The notes under the pieces are model-generated. The model saw nothing but the letters and a program-made list of their open reading frames with translations. It did no database searches and was not told where the DNA came from. A stretch of 37,542 nt of DNA, from assembly GCA_910578455.1 (NCBI GenBank), contig CAJTQA010000035.1:1-37542 (forward strand), written 5' to 3'. This document shows, piece after piece, positions 23,967-31,893 of the stretch. The position numbers were made by a program, and so were the translations under genes. The DNA comes from an uncultured Dorea sp. (GTDB lineage: Bacteria > Bacillota > Clostridia > Lachnospirales > Lachnospiraceae). Position 1 is the first letter of the stretch. Every line of letters begins with the position of its first letter.

Positions 23967-24840
23967 TCTCTTCACCTGCTTTTTCTCCAAAATAATATAA
24001 AAACACATCCTCCAGATTCGCATCCACCCGAACCGCATCCGGCGAAGGCTGTTTCCCGGCGATAATCCTGAGTTCCACCCCGTCATGCTCGGTTTTCAGG
24101 TTGGAGACCTTATATTTCTTCATCAGGCGTGAGATGTCATTTTTCCGGGCATACAAGCTAAAGACACCCTCCTCCATAGAATCAATAAGCTCCTGCGCCT
24201 CCCCCGCAAGGACAATCTGTCCGTTCCGCATCAGCAATATCTGATTGGCAATGTATTCCACGTCCGACACAATATGGGTGGACAAAAGCACCAGACGGTC
24301 TTCTGCCAGCTCGCTGATCAGGTTGCGGAAACGGATGCGCTCATTAGGGTCAAGCCCCGCCGTCGGCTCGTCCAAAACCAGAATCTTCGGATTGTTCAGC
24401 ATAGCCTGGGCGATTCCCGCCCGCCGTTTCATGCCCCCGGACAATTTCTTCATCTTTTTCTTCGCCGCCTTCTTAAGCCCGGTCTTCTCAATCAGCTCCT
24501 GTACCCTGCGCTTTGCCACCACCGGGCGAAGGCCCTTGAGCGCCGCGATGTAGGACAGGTAATCCTGCACCGTAAACTCCGGGTAAAATCCAAATTCCTG
24601 AGGGAGGTATCCGAGAATCCGCCGGTAATCCGCCCCCATCCCAAGTATTTCCCGCCCGTTGCATGTAATCTCCCCGCTGGTGGGGGAAAGAAGGGTGCAC
24701 AGCATCTTCATCAGCGTCGTCTTTCCCGCGCCGTTTACCCCAAGCAGCCCGTATACACCATTTTCCATCGTAAAATTCAGATGGTCTACCGCAGTAAAGT
24801 CACCGAACTCCTTCGTCAGATTTTGCATTCTCAATTCCAT
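23953..24840 (-). CDS. ABC transporter ATP-binding protein (BcrA/DrrA-like)
   Basis: A 295-aa nucleotide-binding protein starting at 24840 (MELRMQN) with AGGAGG nine bases upstream. Walker A GVNGAGKTT, signature LSGGMKRRAGIAQAM, Walker B ILVLDEPTAGLDP, switch His in LLSTHIVSD. The C-terminal 80 residues form the extra domain found in drug- or lantibiotic-immunity ATPases. Its permease follows and overlaps, and a membrane protein precedes it, likely all one operon with the ECF sigma factor. Confidence 0.93.
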   Translation of the reverse strand: MELRMQNLTKEFGDFTAVDHLNFTMENGVYGLLGVNGAGKTTLMKMLCTLLSPTSGEITCNGREILGMGADYRRILGYLPQEFGFYPEFTVQDYLSYIAALKGLRPVVAKRRVQELIEKTGLKKAAKKKMKKLSGGMKRRAGIAQAMLNNPKILVLDEPTAGLDPNERIRFRNLISELAEDRLVLLSTHIVSDVEYIANQILLMRNGQIVLAGEAQELIDSMEEGVFSLYARKNDISRLMKKYKVSNLKTEHDGVELRIIAGKQPSPDAVRVDANLEDVFLYYFGEKAGEENVEI

Positions 24841-24871
24841 TAAAACCAACCTCCTGATATTTTTCCCATTC

Positions 24872-25645
24872 TTACATCCGTCTATCTTTATCACTGCCGC
24901 TAGCGCCTGTCTCCAGGCATTTTCCGCAGTTTATCACCGCCCGGTATGAAACCGCCGCCAACAGCAGGAGCGCCGCCGAAAACAGGCACACCCACACCGG
25001 CAAAAGCGCCGCCCGGTAAATCCTCTCATTCATGGTAATCAACCACCACACGCCGCTCCACACAAGGCAGACACCCACCGATGCCATCTCGCTCACCGCA
25101 TATTTATTGCACAGGATCCCAAAGCAGATGCATGCCGTCACCACCATAGGGAACAAAAACTGCACAAGAAGGTCTGCCATGGTAAAATGCAGCCGCCCTC
25201 GCAGGATCACACAGAACGCAGCCGCAAAGCAGGCATCTGCGGTTCCGAACAAAAGCATGCGCGCCGCGTAAATCTGCCGCAGCGAATAATACGCCGCCGT
25301 CTCCACCTCCATACTGCAATACGTCCTGTTCTTCCACATCTCCGGGATAATGAGCACCACAAACAGCACCCCCGCCACGCCCACGCTCCTGCGTATGAAA
25401 TATTCCTCCTGCATGTACCCAAGCACAAGGCCCGACGCCGTCAAGAGCAGGCACTGGTACAGCCACCACCTCTTTCTCAACACAGTAAACTGTATTTTAA
25501 GGAACTCTGCGTAATTAAGCATCCTCTCCTGCTCCCTCTCAAGGAAAATCTCGCCGGACTTCTGGATTGTTTCTTCAACCCTTTCCTCCCTGGGCTTGAT
25601 CATCATGTCCGCCCGATAGCTCTCCAGCATTTTTTCCAGATCCAT
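24872..25645 (-). CDS. Multipass membrane protein of unknown function
   Basis: A 257-aa protein starting at 25645 (MDLEKML), with GGAGGAG just upstream. A 65-residue charged, helical cytosolic N-terminus (SYRADMMIKPREERVEETI) precedes six membrane segments that end near residue 245, and a short basic tail with GKCLETG. No family recognised. It lies between an ECF sigma factor and an ABC transporter, the position where anti-sigma or transporter accessory proteins are found, so a role in regulating the sigma factor is possible but not shown. Confidence 0.8.
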   Translation of the reverse strand: MDLEKMLESYRADMMIKPREERVEETIQKSGEIFLEREQERMLNYAEFLKIQFTVLRKRWWLYQCLLLTASGLVLGYMQEEYFIRRSVGVAGVLFVVLIIPEMWKNRTYCSMEVETAAYYSLRQIYAARMLLFGTADACFAAAFCVILRGRLHFTMADLLVQFLFPMVVTACICFGILCNKYAVSEMASVGVCLVWSGVWWLITMNERIYRAALLPVWVCLFSAALLLLAAVSYRAVINCGKCLETGASGSDKDRRM

Positions 25646-25682
25646 ATAACTCCTCCATTCATAAATGCCGCCATTCCCGGCA

Positions 25683-26201
25683 CTACTCCAAAAGACGCTT
25701 AAGCTGCGCCTTCGCCTCCCGCAACCTGTACTTCGCAAGCGATACGCGGACGCCAATCACCTCTGCCGCCTCCGCAATCTTCATCCCCTGAAAATAATGC
25801 AGCACGATCATCTCCCGAAACTCCTCCGGCAGCTTAAGGAGCGCCGCCCGGATCACCGCCCGGTCAAGCACCGGTTCCAGGGAATCCTCTCCCAAAGGTG
25901 CCTGAGCCTCCAGGCCCTCCCCGTCCATCGGCACGTCCTTTTTCTTCTTATAAAAATCCCGGCAGAGATTCCCGGCAACCGTGTACAGAAAATTCTTTGC
26001 TTTACCCATATGCCGGTATTCCGAGAGATTGGCAAAGAATCTAAGGAACGTCTCCTGAGTCAGATCCTCCGCGCTCTCCGCGTCAAAGCAGCGGAACCGG
26101 CAATAGCTTAGTATCTCTCCGTAATATTTGCGGACAAAGACATCAAATGCCTCCTCATTCCCCTGCCTCATTTTTCTCACCAAAAGAAAATCTGTGTCCA
26201 A
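25683..26201 (-). CDS. ECF RNA polymerase sigma factor
   Basis: A 172-aa sigma factor. A TTG at 26201 (M-DTDFLLVRK) preceded by AAGGGGG is the best start; the longer frame to 26417 has no family similarity. Region 2 includes SAEDLTQETFLRFFANL and region 4 EMIVLHYFQGMKIAEAAEVI. The gene leads the operon containing a membrane protein and an ABC transporter. A 12-bp palindrome overlaps its likely start site (26252-26263). Confidence 0.88.
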   Translation of the reverse strand: MDTDFLLVRKMRQGNEEAFDVFVRKYYGEILSYCRFRCFDAESAEDLTQETFLRFFANLSEYRHMGKAKNFLYTVAGNLCRDFYKKKKDVPMDGEGLEAQAPLGEDSLEPVLDRAVIRAALLKLPEEFREMIVLHYFQGMKIAEAAEVIGVRVSLAKYRLREAKAQLKRLLE

Positions 26202-26251
26202 TAAAATCCCCCTTCCCGGCAATGCAGTTATCTTCCGTAATAAAAATCTCA

Positions 26252-26275
26252 AACATGCATGTTCTAATAAGTATA
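26252..26275 (-). promoter_or_regulatory. -10 element and 12-bp palindrome upstream of the ECF sigma gene
   Basis: Minus-strand TATACT (26270-26275) is followed six bases later by the perfect palindrome AACATGCATGTT (26252-26263), covering the expected start point. Upstream, AAGACAG occurs twice (26284-26290 and 26294-26300) near the -35 zone. The layout resembles an operator-controlled promoter. Confidence 0.4.
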
Positions 26276-26334
26276 ACGAATGAAAGACAGAAAAAGACAG
26301 AATAAAATTATTTTTTCCGCAAAACAAATAAAAA

Positions 26335-26360
26335 CTGCCGGAATTTCTGATTTCCGACAG
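26335..26360 (-). terminator. Terminator after the response regulator gene
   Basis: On the minus strand a 9-bp stem (26352-26360 with 26335-26343, one G-U pair) is followed by TTTTTATTTG. It sits 36 bases past the response-regulator stop, so the ECF operon is separately transcribed. Confidence 0.7.
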
Positions 26361-26395
26361 CTTTCTTGACATTTTATTTTTGCGGATTCTTAAAT

Positions 26396-27088
26396 TTATC
26401 TCACATCCTCCGTCCATATATACCCCATCCCCCTCACGTTCTTAATATACTCTGCCGGGCCCGATCCCGCCGCCTTCTTTTTCAGCCGGCTTATCGTGAC
26501 CGGAACAGTGTTATCGTCCACAAACTGCCCGTCCACATCCCACACCCCGCTGAGTATCTGCTCTTTGGAGATAATCTGCCTGGGATTTTCCAGAAAATAC
26601 AGCAAAAGCTGGAACTCTCTTTTGCTCAAGAAGATTTCCTCCCCGCCCTTATACGCTTTCATCTCTCGGCAATTCACTTCCAGATCCCCGGATCTTAAAA
26701 ACTGCCCGGCCCCATCGCCGTCCTTCTCCCCAATGCGCCGCATCAGCGCGTTGACCTTGGACATCAGCACCATCAGGCTGAAAGGCTTTGTAATATAATC
26801 ATCCGCCCCCGCGTCATATCCGTTGACAATATCCACCTCCTGATCCAGGGCAGTCAAGAAGATAAAATGCACCTGGCTCTTCTTCCTTACATTTTTGCAA
26901 AACGAAAGCCCGTCCCCGTCCTCCACGGTAATATCGCTGATGACAAGCGCCACCTCATGTTCGGAAAGCAGCCTTTCCGCCTGCTTAACACCGACAGCGC
27001 TCAAAACCTCATACCCTTCTTTTTCAAGTTTCAGGCTGATGCCCCGGTTTAAGCTCTCGTCATCCTCCAGCAGTAATATCTTAGCCAT
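26396..27088 (-). CDS. OmpR/PhoB-family response regulator without adjacent kinase
   Basis: A 230-aa regulator starting at 27088 (MAKILLLEDD). The receiver domain has acidic EDD (residues 8-10), phosphorylatable Asp in VISDITVEDG, and Lys in DYITKPFS. The C-terminal winged helix contains LSKREFQLLLYFLENP and the NVRGMGYIW end. The upstream gene overlaps its start by eight bases and encodes a membrane protein, not a kinase. Which kinase phosphorylates it is not visible; the kinase at 18893-19990 lacks a regulator. Confidence 0.93.
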   Translation of the reverse strand: MAKILLLEDDESLNRGISLKLEKEGYEVLSAVGVKQAERLLSEHEVALVISDITVEDGDGLSFCKNVRKKSQVHFIFLTALDQEVDIVNGYDAGADDYITKPFSLMVLMSKVNALMRRIGEKDGDGAGQFLRSGDLEVNCREMKAYKGGEEIFLSKREFQLLLYFLENPRQIISKEQILSGVWDVDGQFVDDNTVPVTISRLKKKAAGSGPAEYIKNVRGMGYIWTEDVR

Positions 27089-28019
27089 TTGACAATTCCC
27101 CATTTTCCATCTCTCCATTCGACAATTCCATATCAGCCACATTGCCGTCAAGCTTTTGCAAAAGCTCTCCGGCTCTCTTCACATACACAAGCCTGCCGCC
27201 TTCAGAGATGACATAATTAAGATTCAGCCTCGCGCTTTTTTCATCTCCTATGCCCGCATAGATTTTCGCTTCGAACAGGCTGTAACCGATATACGTCCAT
27301 TTTCTGCATTTCCCGCTGTCAAGTACCTTTCTCTCGGAGAGGAACCGGAACGCCGACTGATAATCCTCATTTTCCATGGCCCGGTTCAGATTGTTGCTGG
27401 CGCAGAGTATTTTAAAAAATATCTGCTCTTTCTTACTCTTCTTTAAACTCCTGCGGTAAGACTTCTCAAACTCTGCCGCCCGCATTCCCTCGCCTTTTTT
27501 TAAGCTGATGGCGGATAAAAGGATGTAATAATTCAGTTTATATAAGCCTTTCAGTTTATACATGTTCACGTTCCGCAATATCTCCTCCGCAGTGTATTCA
27601 TCCCCTTGATAATACCGAGCCATCGCATGAAGGACGGCAAACCGCTCTTTGTAAAAAAGTGGATGGAGTCTGTCAAGACACGCCTCATACACAAAAGGAT
27701 CACATTCTTCATAAAGCGCCATGTCAATCTTTACCGCACCCAGCCATTTCACCAATATGGCAATGGCTGCAATCACACCATACAGGGCAAACACGCTGAT
27801 TATCAGTAATAACTCCGCAAATCCGCCGATAATGTAATTAATCCGGTAATCCATCTTAAATACGACCATATAGATCAGAAATATAATATCCAGCAGGACA
27901 ATCACATAACTTATCCACGTGTGCACCCAATATTTTTTCATAATCTCATTTGCCCTGAACTGTGTCTGCGCCTGCCATTCCATACCGCCGTTTCTATTCA
28001 TTCCATTATTTATATCCAT
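27081..28019 (-). CDS. Membrane protein with cytosolic helical-repeat domain
   Basis: A 312-aa protein starting at 28019 (MDINNGMN); a GTG one codon earlier is equally compatible with the AAAGGAG site. Two membrane helices (about residues 30-55 and 62-95) precede a long helical cytosolic part with TPR-like spacing (ARYYQGDEYTAEEIL, KLNYYILLSAISLKKGEG, YSLFEAKIYAGIGDEKSARL). The last 20 residues are a duplicated MELSNGEMENGELSNG motif that also encodes the region around the regulator start. It overlaps the response-regulator gene and could relay a signal to it; no kinase motif is seen. Confidence 0.8.
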   Translation of the reverse strand: MDINNGMNRNGGMEWQAQTQFRANEIMKKYWVHTWISYVIVLLDIIFLIYMVVFKMDYRINYIIGGFAELLLIISVFALYGVIAAIAILVKWLGAVKIDMALYEECDPFVYEACLDRLHPLFYKERFAVLHAMARYYQGDEYTAEEILRNVNMYKLKGLYKLNYYILLSAISLKKGEGMRAAEFEKSYRRSLKKSKKEQIFFKILCASNNLNRAMENEDYQSAFRFLSERKVLDSGKCRKWTYIGYSLFEAKIYAGIGDEKSARLNLNYVISEGGRLVYVKRAGELLQKLDGNVADMELSNGEMENGELSNG

Positions 28020-28073
28020 CACGTTGTTTATCTCCTTTCTGTTTCTCCATCCTGCTGCCGAAATCGTGCTTCC

Positions 28074-28102
28074 ATTATATCCCCGCAGCCGGAAACCAGC
28101 AA
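28074..28102 (-). promoter_or_regulatory. Promoter of the membrane protein/response regulator operon
   Basis: Minus-strand TTGCTG (28097-28102), 17 bases, TATAAT (28074-28079), 55 bases before the ATG. It is divergent from the channel promoter about 75 bases away. Confidence 0.6.
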
Positions 28103-28151
28103 GGCAAAAATTATAAAGATTGCCTGCCCTATGTTCTTTCGGAATCTCATG

Positions 28152-28160
28152 TGCTATAAT
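28152..28160 (+). promoter_or_regulatory. Extended -10 promoter of the K+ channel gene
   Basis: TGCTATAAT is an extended -10 matching consensus, 95 bases before the ATG at 28255; the -35 is poor. The long leader (about 28168-28254) has no further clear structure. Confidence 0.5.
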
Positions 28161-28254
28161 ATTTTTCGTATTCCCTACACACATCCGGCGGCGGAGCACC
28201 TGGCTGTTCACCCGCCGGAAGAATCCGAAAACACAAAAAAGGAGACCGCCCAAG

Positions 28255-29847
28255 ATGAAAAGAAGAAAGAAAATCTATCTGTACATGACCATAACTTTAA
28301 TGCTCATCTACATTGGGCTTCTGACCCTTCTCTACTTTTCCGAATGCGGCGATAAAAACGCTACTATCCGTACTTTCGGCGACGCGCTCTGGTACTCCCT
28401 TGTCACGCTGACCACTGTCGGCTACGGCGACCTGACACCGGTAACGCCGCTTGGACACGCAGTGGGCGCCGTCTTCCTCTTAATGTCCGCCGGGATGCTG
28501 GTAACCCTGCTGGGCGCCGTCATATCCTTTGTAACAAGCGAAGGGCTCCCAATCCTTATGCTTGGTTTCCAGCGCAGAAAAAACTGGTACTATTTTGCGG
28601 ATTACGGATCAGAGGCAACTACTCTTGCTGCAAATATTTACAGAGAAGATGCGGATGCCGTGATTATCTTTGGTGAGAAGAAAGACGACCAGATGGAGTT
28701 TCCCGACCACCCCTGTCTCTTTATCAGCGCCTCCCCTGCCCGAATCGTATCGCGCAAGAAAAACTCTGGCACAAGGTGCAAAGTTTTCCTGATGAGGGAA
28801 AATGATATCGGCGTCAACAGCCGCGCCATCGATCTGCACGCACTGCCAGTGGATGTCTACGCACGGACCACCAACGGTCAGGACCACCTTTCCGGAAACA
28901 TCCATTTTTTCCACAGCTATGACTGCTGCGCCAGGCAATACTGGCATAAAAGGCCTCTGTGCCGCCATGAAGATGCTATTGTCATCATCGGGTTCGGAAA
29001 CTATGGACGCTGCATCCTTGAAAGAGCCATCCTGACCAACATCGTCTCCGTCACTCAGCACGTAGCTTACCACATCTTTGGGGATTCAAAAGAATTTCTC
29101 GCCATGCACCGGCATCTCCATGAGATGTTTTCGCTTGATGAGGTCTCTGATACATGCGACTCCCTGATTTTTCATGACGGGTTCTGGGAAGATTGCCATA
29201 CGATCCTTGAATCCGCCGACCGCATCATTATATGCACGGACGATGTGCCAGAAGGCTGGAATATCTTCTGGAGGCTGAACCGGTACTATAAGATTCACGG
29301 ACACATTGACCTGCACAGCAACCGCAAGGCTCCCGGAGTTTCTTATTTCGGAACGGATGAAGAAATCTACACCCCAAATCAGATTATGCGGACGACGCTT
29401 AACAAGGCTGCCGTCACAATTAATGACATCTTCCGCAAATCCGTTTCTTATCCTACCCTAAGCTGGGAAGAGCTGGACGACTTCCACCGGGAATCAAAGA
29501 TAGCCGCGGCCGACCATATTCTGATGAAAGTCCGCATCCTCCTGGACGATGAGACAATTACGGAATTCACTTCCAAAACTATAGAAAGCGCATATCAGAA
29601 ATATTGCGAGACAAAAACAGACCCATGCGCCCAGGATATGTACCGGCAGCTCGACCACATGAGATGGCTGCGTTTCTATACATTTTACAACTGGAGCCGC
29701 GGGCCTGCCAGGGATGACAGCGCAAGGCAGCATCCCATGCTCTGCCCCTATAAAGAGCTTACCCCGGAGCAAAAAAGAGAACGCGATGCGGCATGGGAAC
29801 TTTTAGGGAGCATTTCCGCAGAACTATACCCACAGAGCATCCCGTAA
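28255..29847 (+). CDS. Potassium channel with TrkA/RCK-like domains and C-terminal RyR-like domain
   Basis: A 530-aa protein starting at 28255 (MKRRKKI) with AAAGGAG ten bases upstream. Two membrane helices (about 8-28 and 66-95) flank the K+ selectivity filter TTVGYGD (residues 53-59). A first Rossmann-like region follows (WYYFADYGSEATTLA) without a canonical glycine motif, then a second with IIGFGNYGRCI. The last 65 residues match the ryanodine-receptor (RyR) repeat: YNWSRGPARDD, then HPMLCPYKELTPEQ. In bacteria RyR domains occur in putative ligand- or nucleotide-sensing proteins. A gated K+ channel is therefore likely, ligand unknown. The final codons and stop lie within a 63-bp repeat. 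Confidence 0.87.
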   Translation: MKRRKKIYLYMTITLMLIYIGLLTLLYFSECGDKNATIRTFGDALWYSLVTLTTVGYGDLTPVTPLGHAVGAVFLLMSAGMLVTLLGAVISFVTSEGLPILMLGFQRRKNWYYFADYGSEATTLAANIYREDADAVIIFGEKKDDQMEFPDHPCLFISASPARIVSRKKNSGTRCKVFLMRENDIGVNSRAIDLHALPVDVYARTTNGQDHLSGNIHFFHSYDCCARQYWHKRPLCRHEDAIVIIGFGNYGRCILERAILTNIVSVTQHVAYHIFGDSKEFLAMHRHLHEMFSLDEVSDTCDSLIFHDGFWEDCHTILESADRIIICTDDVPEGWNIFWRLNRYYKIHGHIDLHSNRKAPGVSYFGTDEEIYTPNQIMRTTLNKAAVTINDIFRKSVSYPTLSWEELDDFHRESKIAAADHILMKVRILLDDETITEFTSKTIESAYQKYCETKTDPCAQDMYRQLDHMRWLRFYTFYNWSRGPARDDSARQHPMLCPYKELTPEQKRERDAAWELLGSISAELYPQSIP

Positions 29848-29891
29848 TACATGTTCCTGCGGAACGGGCGGACTTTGTCCGTCAAGGTATA
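29825..29891 (-). repeat. Single copy of the 63-bp multi-hairpin repeat
   Basis: In minus orientation this is the same unit as at 21709-21960, differing at only a few positions (e.g. CCGTTCC for CTGTTCC, ACATG for ACTTG, GCTCT for GCCCT). It is bounded by TATA on both sides (TATACC...GGTATA). It overlaps the 3' end of the channel gene, contributing its last codons and TAA stop, and ends 17 bases before the rarA stop, so it lies exactly between two convergent genes. Confidence 0.9.
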
Positions 29892-29907
29892 GGTATACTG
29901 CCGAATA

Positions 29908-31230
29908 TTACTGCATGCCCTTCTTCCACGCGAGAATTTCATTAAGCCGCTCCTTTGCCTGTTTTTCCTGACCCTCTTCCCCCGGCAGGTAGTAGCGTCT
30001 CCCTGCCAGCGAATCCGGAAGGCACTGCATCCTTGCAACCTTTTCCTCCGTATCATGGGCGTAGACATAGCCCTTTCCATAATCCATCTCTTTCATCAGA
30101 GCAGTAGGCGCGTTGCATATCCACAGCGGAACCGGCTCTGCAGGAAGTTCCTTTATATCAGCTTTGCAGGATTCGCAAGCCATGTAAAGCGCATTCGATT
30201 TCGGAGCCATGGAAAGGTACACGGCCGCATGAGTCAGATGTACATCACACTCTGGCATCCCGAGAAAGTGGCACGCCTGATATGCCGCCACCGCCACCTG
30301 CAGCGCATGGGAATCCGCCATTCCCACATCCTCACTGGCAAAGCGCACCAGGCGCCTGGCAACGTATAAGGGATCCTCCCCGCCGTCCAGCATACGGCAC
30401 ATCCAGTACACCGCCGCGTCCGGATCGCTGTTTCTCATGGACTTGTGCAGCGCGGATATCAGATTATAATGCTCCTCTCCATTTTTATCGTACAAAAGAG
30501 ATCGGCGGTTCATGCACTGAGCCAAGACTTCCCCGTCTACGCACAGGACTGCTTTCTCGTCCATTCTGCCGTTGAGCACCGCCATCTCCAGCGTGTTCAA
30601 AGCCGTCCTCGCATCCCCGTTAGAAAAGCGGGCAATAGCCGACAGGTGCGATTCCCTGATATCTATTTTCATATTTCCAAATCCCTTCGGACTTTCCAGC
30701 GCGTGTTCCAGCAGTTCCATTAAATCCGCCTCGCCGAGAGCCTTAAGGATAAACACCTTGCAGCGCGACAAAAGCGCGGAATTTATCTCAAATGAGGGAT
30801 TTTCCGTCGTTGCCCCTATCAGAATGATGCTCCCTGCCTCCACAAAGGGAAGGAAAGCATCCTGCTGCGCTTTGTTAAAACGGTGAATCTCATCCGCAAA
30901 AAGCACGGTCCGTATCCCCATTTTCCTGTTCTTCTCAGCCTGTGCCATCACTTCCTTTATCTCTCTGATGCCGCTGCTTACCGCGCTGAATTCTACAAAT
31001 TCTGCCCTCGTGCGCTCTGCGATAATCCTGGCCAGCGTAGTCTTCCCCACTCCCGGCGGCCCCCAGAATATCATCGACGAAATCTGATCCTCCTCTATTA
31101 ACCGTCTGAGAATCTTGCCTTTTCCAACCAGATGCTTTTGCCCTGCATATTCCTCCAGATTTTCCGGCCTCAGACGGCTTGCAAGAGGCGCCGATACCTT
31201 TCTGTCGTCAAACAGGCTCAATTGTTCCAT
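29908..31230 (-). CDS. rarA: Replication-associated recombination protein A (AAA+ ATPase)
   Basis: A 440-aa RarA/MgsA protein that acts at stalled replication forks. Walker A GPPGVGKTT (about residues 57-65), Walker B LFADEIHRFN, sensor 1 GATTENPSFEI, arginine finger region LLSRCKVF, then the C-terminal tetramerisation part with SDPDAAVYWMCRML. N-terminal QLSLFDD resembles the clamp- or SSB-interaction peptide of RarA. Length is normal. It has its own promoter (31261-31289). Confidence 0.95.
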   Translation of the reverse strand: MEQLSLFDDRKVSAPLASRLRPENLEEYAGQKHLVGKGKILRRLIEEDQISSMIFWGPPGVGKTTLARIIAERTRAEFVEFSAVSSGIREIKEVMAQAEKNRKMGIRTVLFADEIHRFNKAQQDAFLPFVEAGSIILIGATTENPSFEINSALLSRCKVFILKALGEADLMELLEHALESPKGFGNMKIDIRESHLSAIARFSNGDARTALNTLEMAVLNGRMDEKAVLCVDGEVLAQCMNRRSLLYDKNGEEHYNLISALHKSMRNSDPDAAVYWMCRMLDGGEDPLYVARRLVRFASEDVGMADSHALQVAVAAYQACHFLGMPECDVHLTHAAVYLSMAPKSNALYMACESCKADIKELPAEPVPLWICNAPTALMKEMDYGKGYVYAHDTEEKVARMQCLPDSLAGRRYYLPGEEGQEKQAKERLNEILAWKKGMQ

Positions 31231-31260
31231 ATGCCATACCCCATTTTCCTATTTTCTATA

Positions 31261-31289
31261 AGTATAGCAGTTTGTCATAAAGAATACAA
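31261..31289 (-). promoter_or_regulatory. Promoter of rarA
   Basis: Minus-strand TTGTAT (31284-31289), 17 bases, TATACT (31261-31266), 30 bases before the ATG. Confidence 0.6.
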
Positions 31290-31318
31290 TGAAATGGATA
31301 GCCTGCACCTGCTCCGTG

Positions 31319-31327
31319 TGATATAAT
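31319..31327 (+). promoter_or_regulatory. Extended -10 promoter of the YbaK-type gene
   Basis: TGATATAAT is a consensus extended -10, 54 bases before the ATG at 31382; no strong -35 is seen. Back-to-back with the rarA promoter. Confidence 0.5.
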
Positions 31328-31381
31328 ATTTTTCATGGGTGCTTACCGGCACTTAATTACAGGAAAAAGGAGGCACATGAC

Positions 31382-31849
31382 ATGTCTTTAGAAAAAGTAC
31401 AGGATTATTTTGACAGCTGCCAGATGAAAGAGCGTATTCAGGTCTTTAGCCAATCCAGCGCCACCGTGGAGCTTGCCGCCAAAGCAGTGGGCTGCGAGCC
31501 CGCCCGCATTGCAAAAACTTTGTCTTTCTTTCAGGAAGAACAGGCTGTCTTAATCGTCACTGCCGGCGATGTAAAGATTGACAATCCCAAATATAAAGCC
31601 CGGTTTCACCAGAAAGCAAAGATGATTCCCGGAGAACTGGTAGAATCTTATGTCGGGCATGCCCCGGGAGGCGTATGCCCCTTTGCTGTCAAAGAAGGGG
31701 TTCCCGTATACCTTGACGAGTCACTGAGACGCTTTGAGACGGTGTATCCTGCTGCCGGAAGCGGCAACAGCGCCATCGGATTAACTATAGCGGAGCTTGA
31801 AACCCACTCCAAGACATGTGGATGGGTGGATGTATGCAAGGCCACATAA
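31382..31849 (+). CDS. YbaK/EbsC-family aminoacyl-tRNA deacylase
   Basis: A 155-aa single-domain protein that hydrolyses mischarged tRNA, typically Cys-tRNA-Pro. The conserved lysine lies in RIAKTL (residues 43-48) and the signature VGHAPGGVCPF follows near residue 96. AAGGAGG sits eight bases before the ATG. The stop falls within the stem of a convergent terminator. Length and motifs are normal. Confidence 0.92.
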   Translation: MSLEKVQDYFDSCQMKERIQVFSQSSATVELAAKAVGCEPARIAKTLSFFQEEQAVLIVTAGDVKIDNPKYKARFHQKAKMIPGELVESYVGHAPGGVCPFAVKEGVPVYLDESLRRFETVYPAAGSGNSAIGLTIAELETHSKTCGWVDVCKAT

Positions 31850-31868
31850 GCCCTGCATGCATCCACCC
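31824..31868. terminator. Terminator between YbaK-type gene and sugar permease
   Basis: Positions 31824-31841 pair with 31851-31868 (18-bp stem with one wobble and one mismatch, 9-nt loop) followed on the plus strand by a T-rich tract. It overlaps the stop codon of the plus-strand gene and faces the minus-strand permease end. Confidence 0.75.
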
Positions 31869-31893
31869 TTCTTCATTTCCTTTATTTCTTTTC

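Noticed and set aside
29748..30080. 110-aa minus-strand frame containing the repeat-derived peptide
   Set aside because: It overlaps the rarA 3' end in another frame and the repeat; no start signals or recognisable domain.
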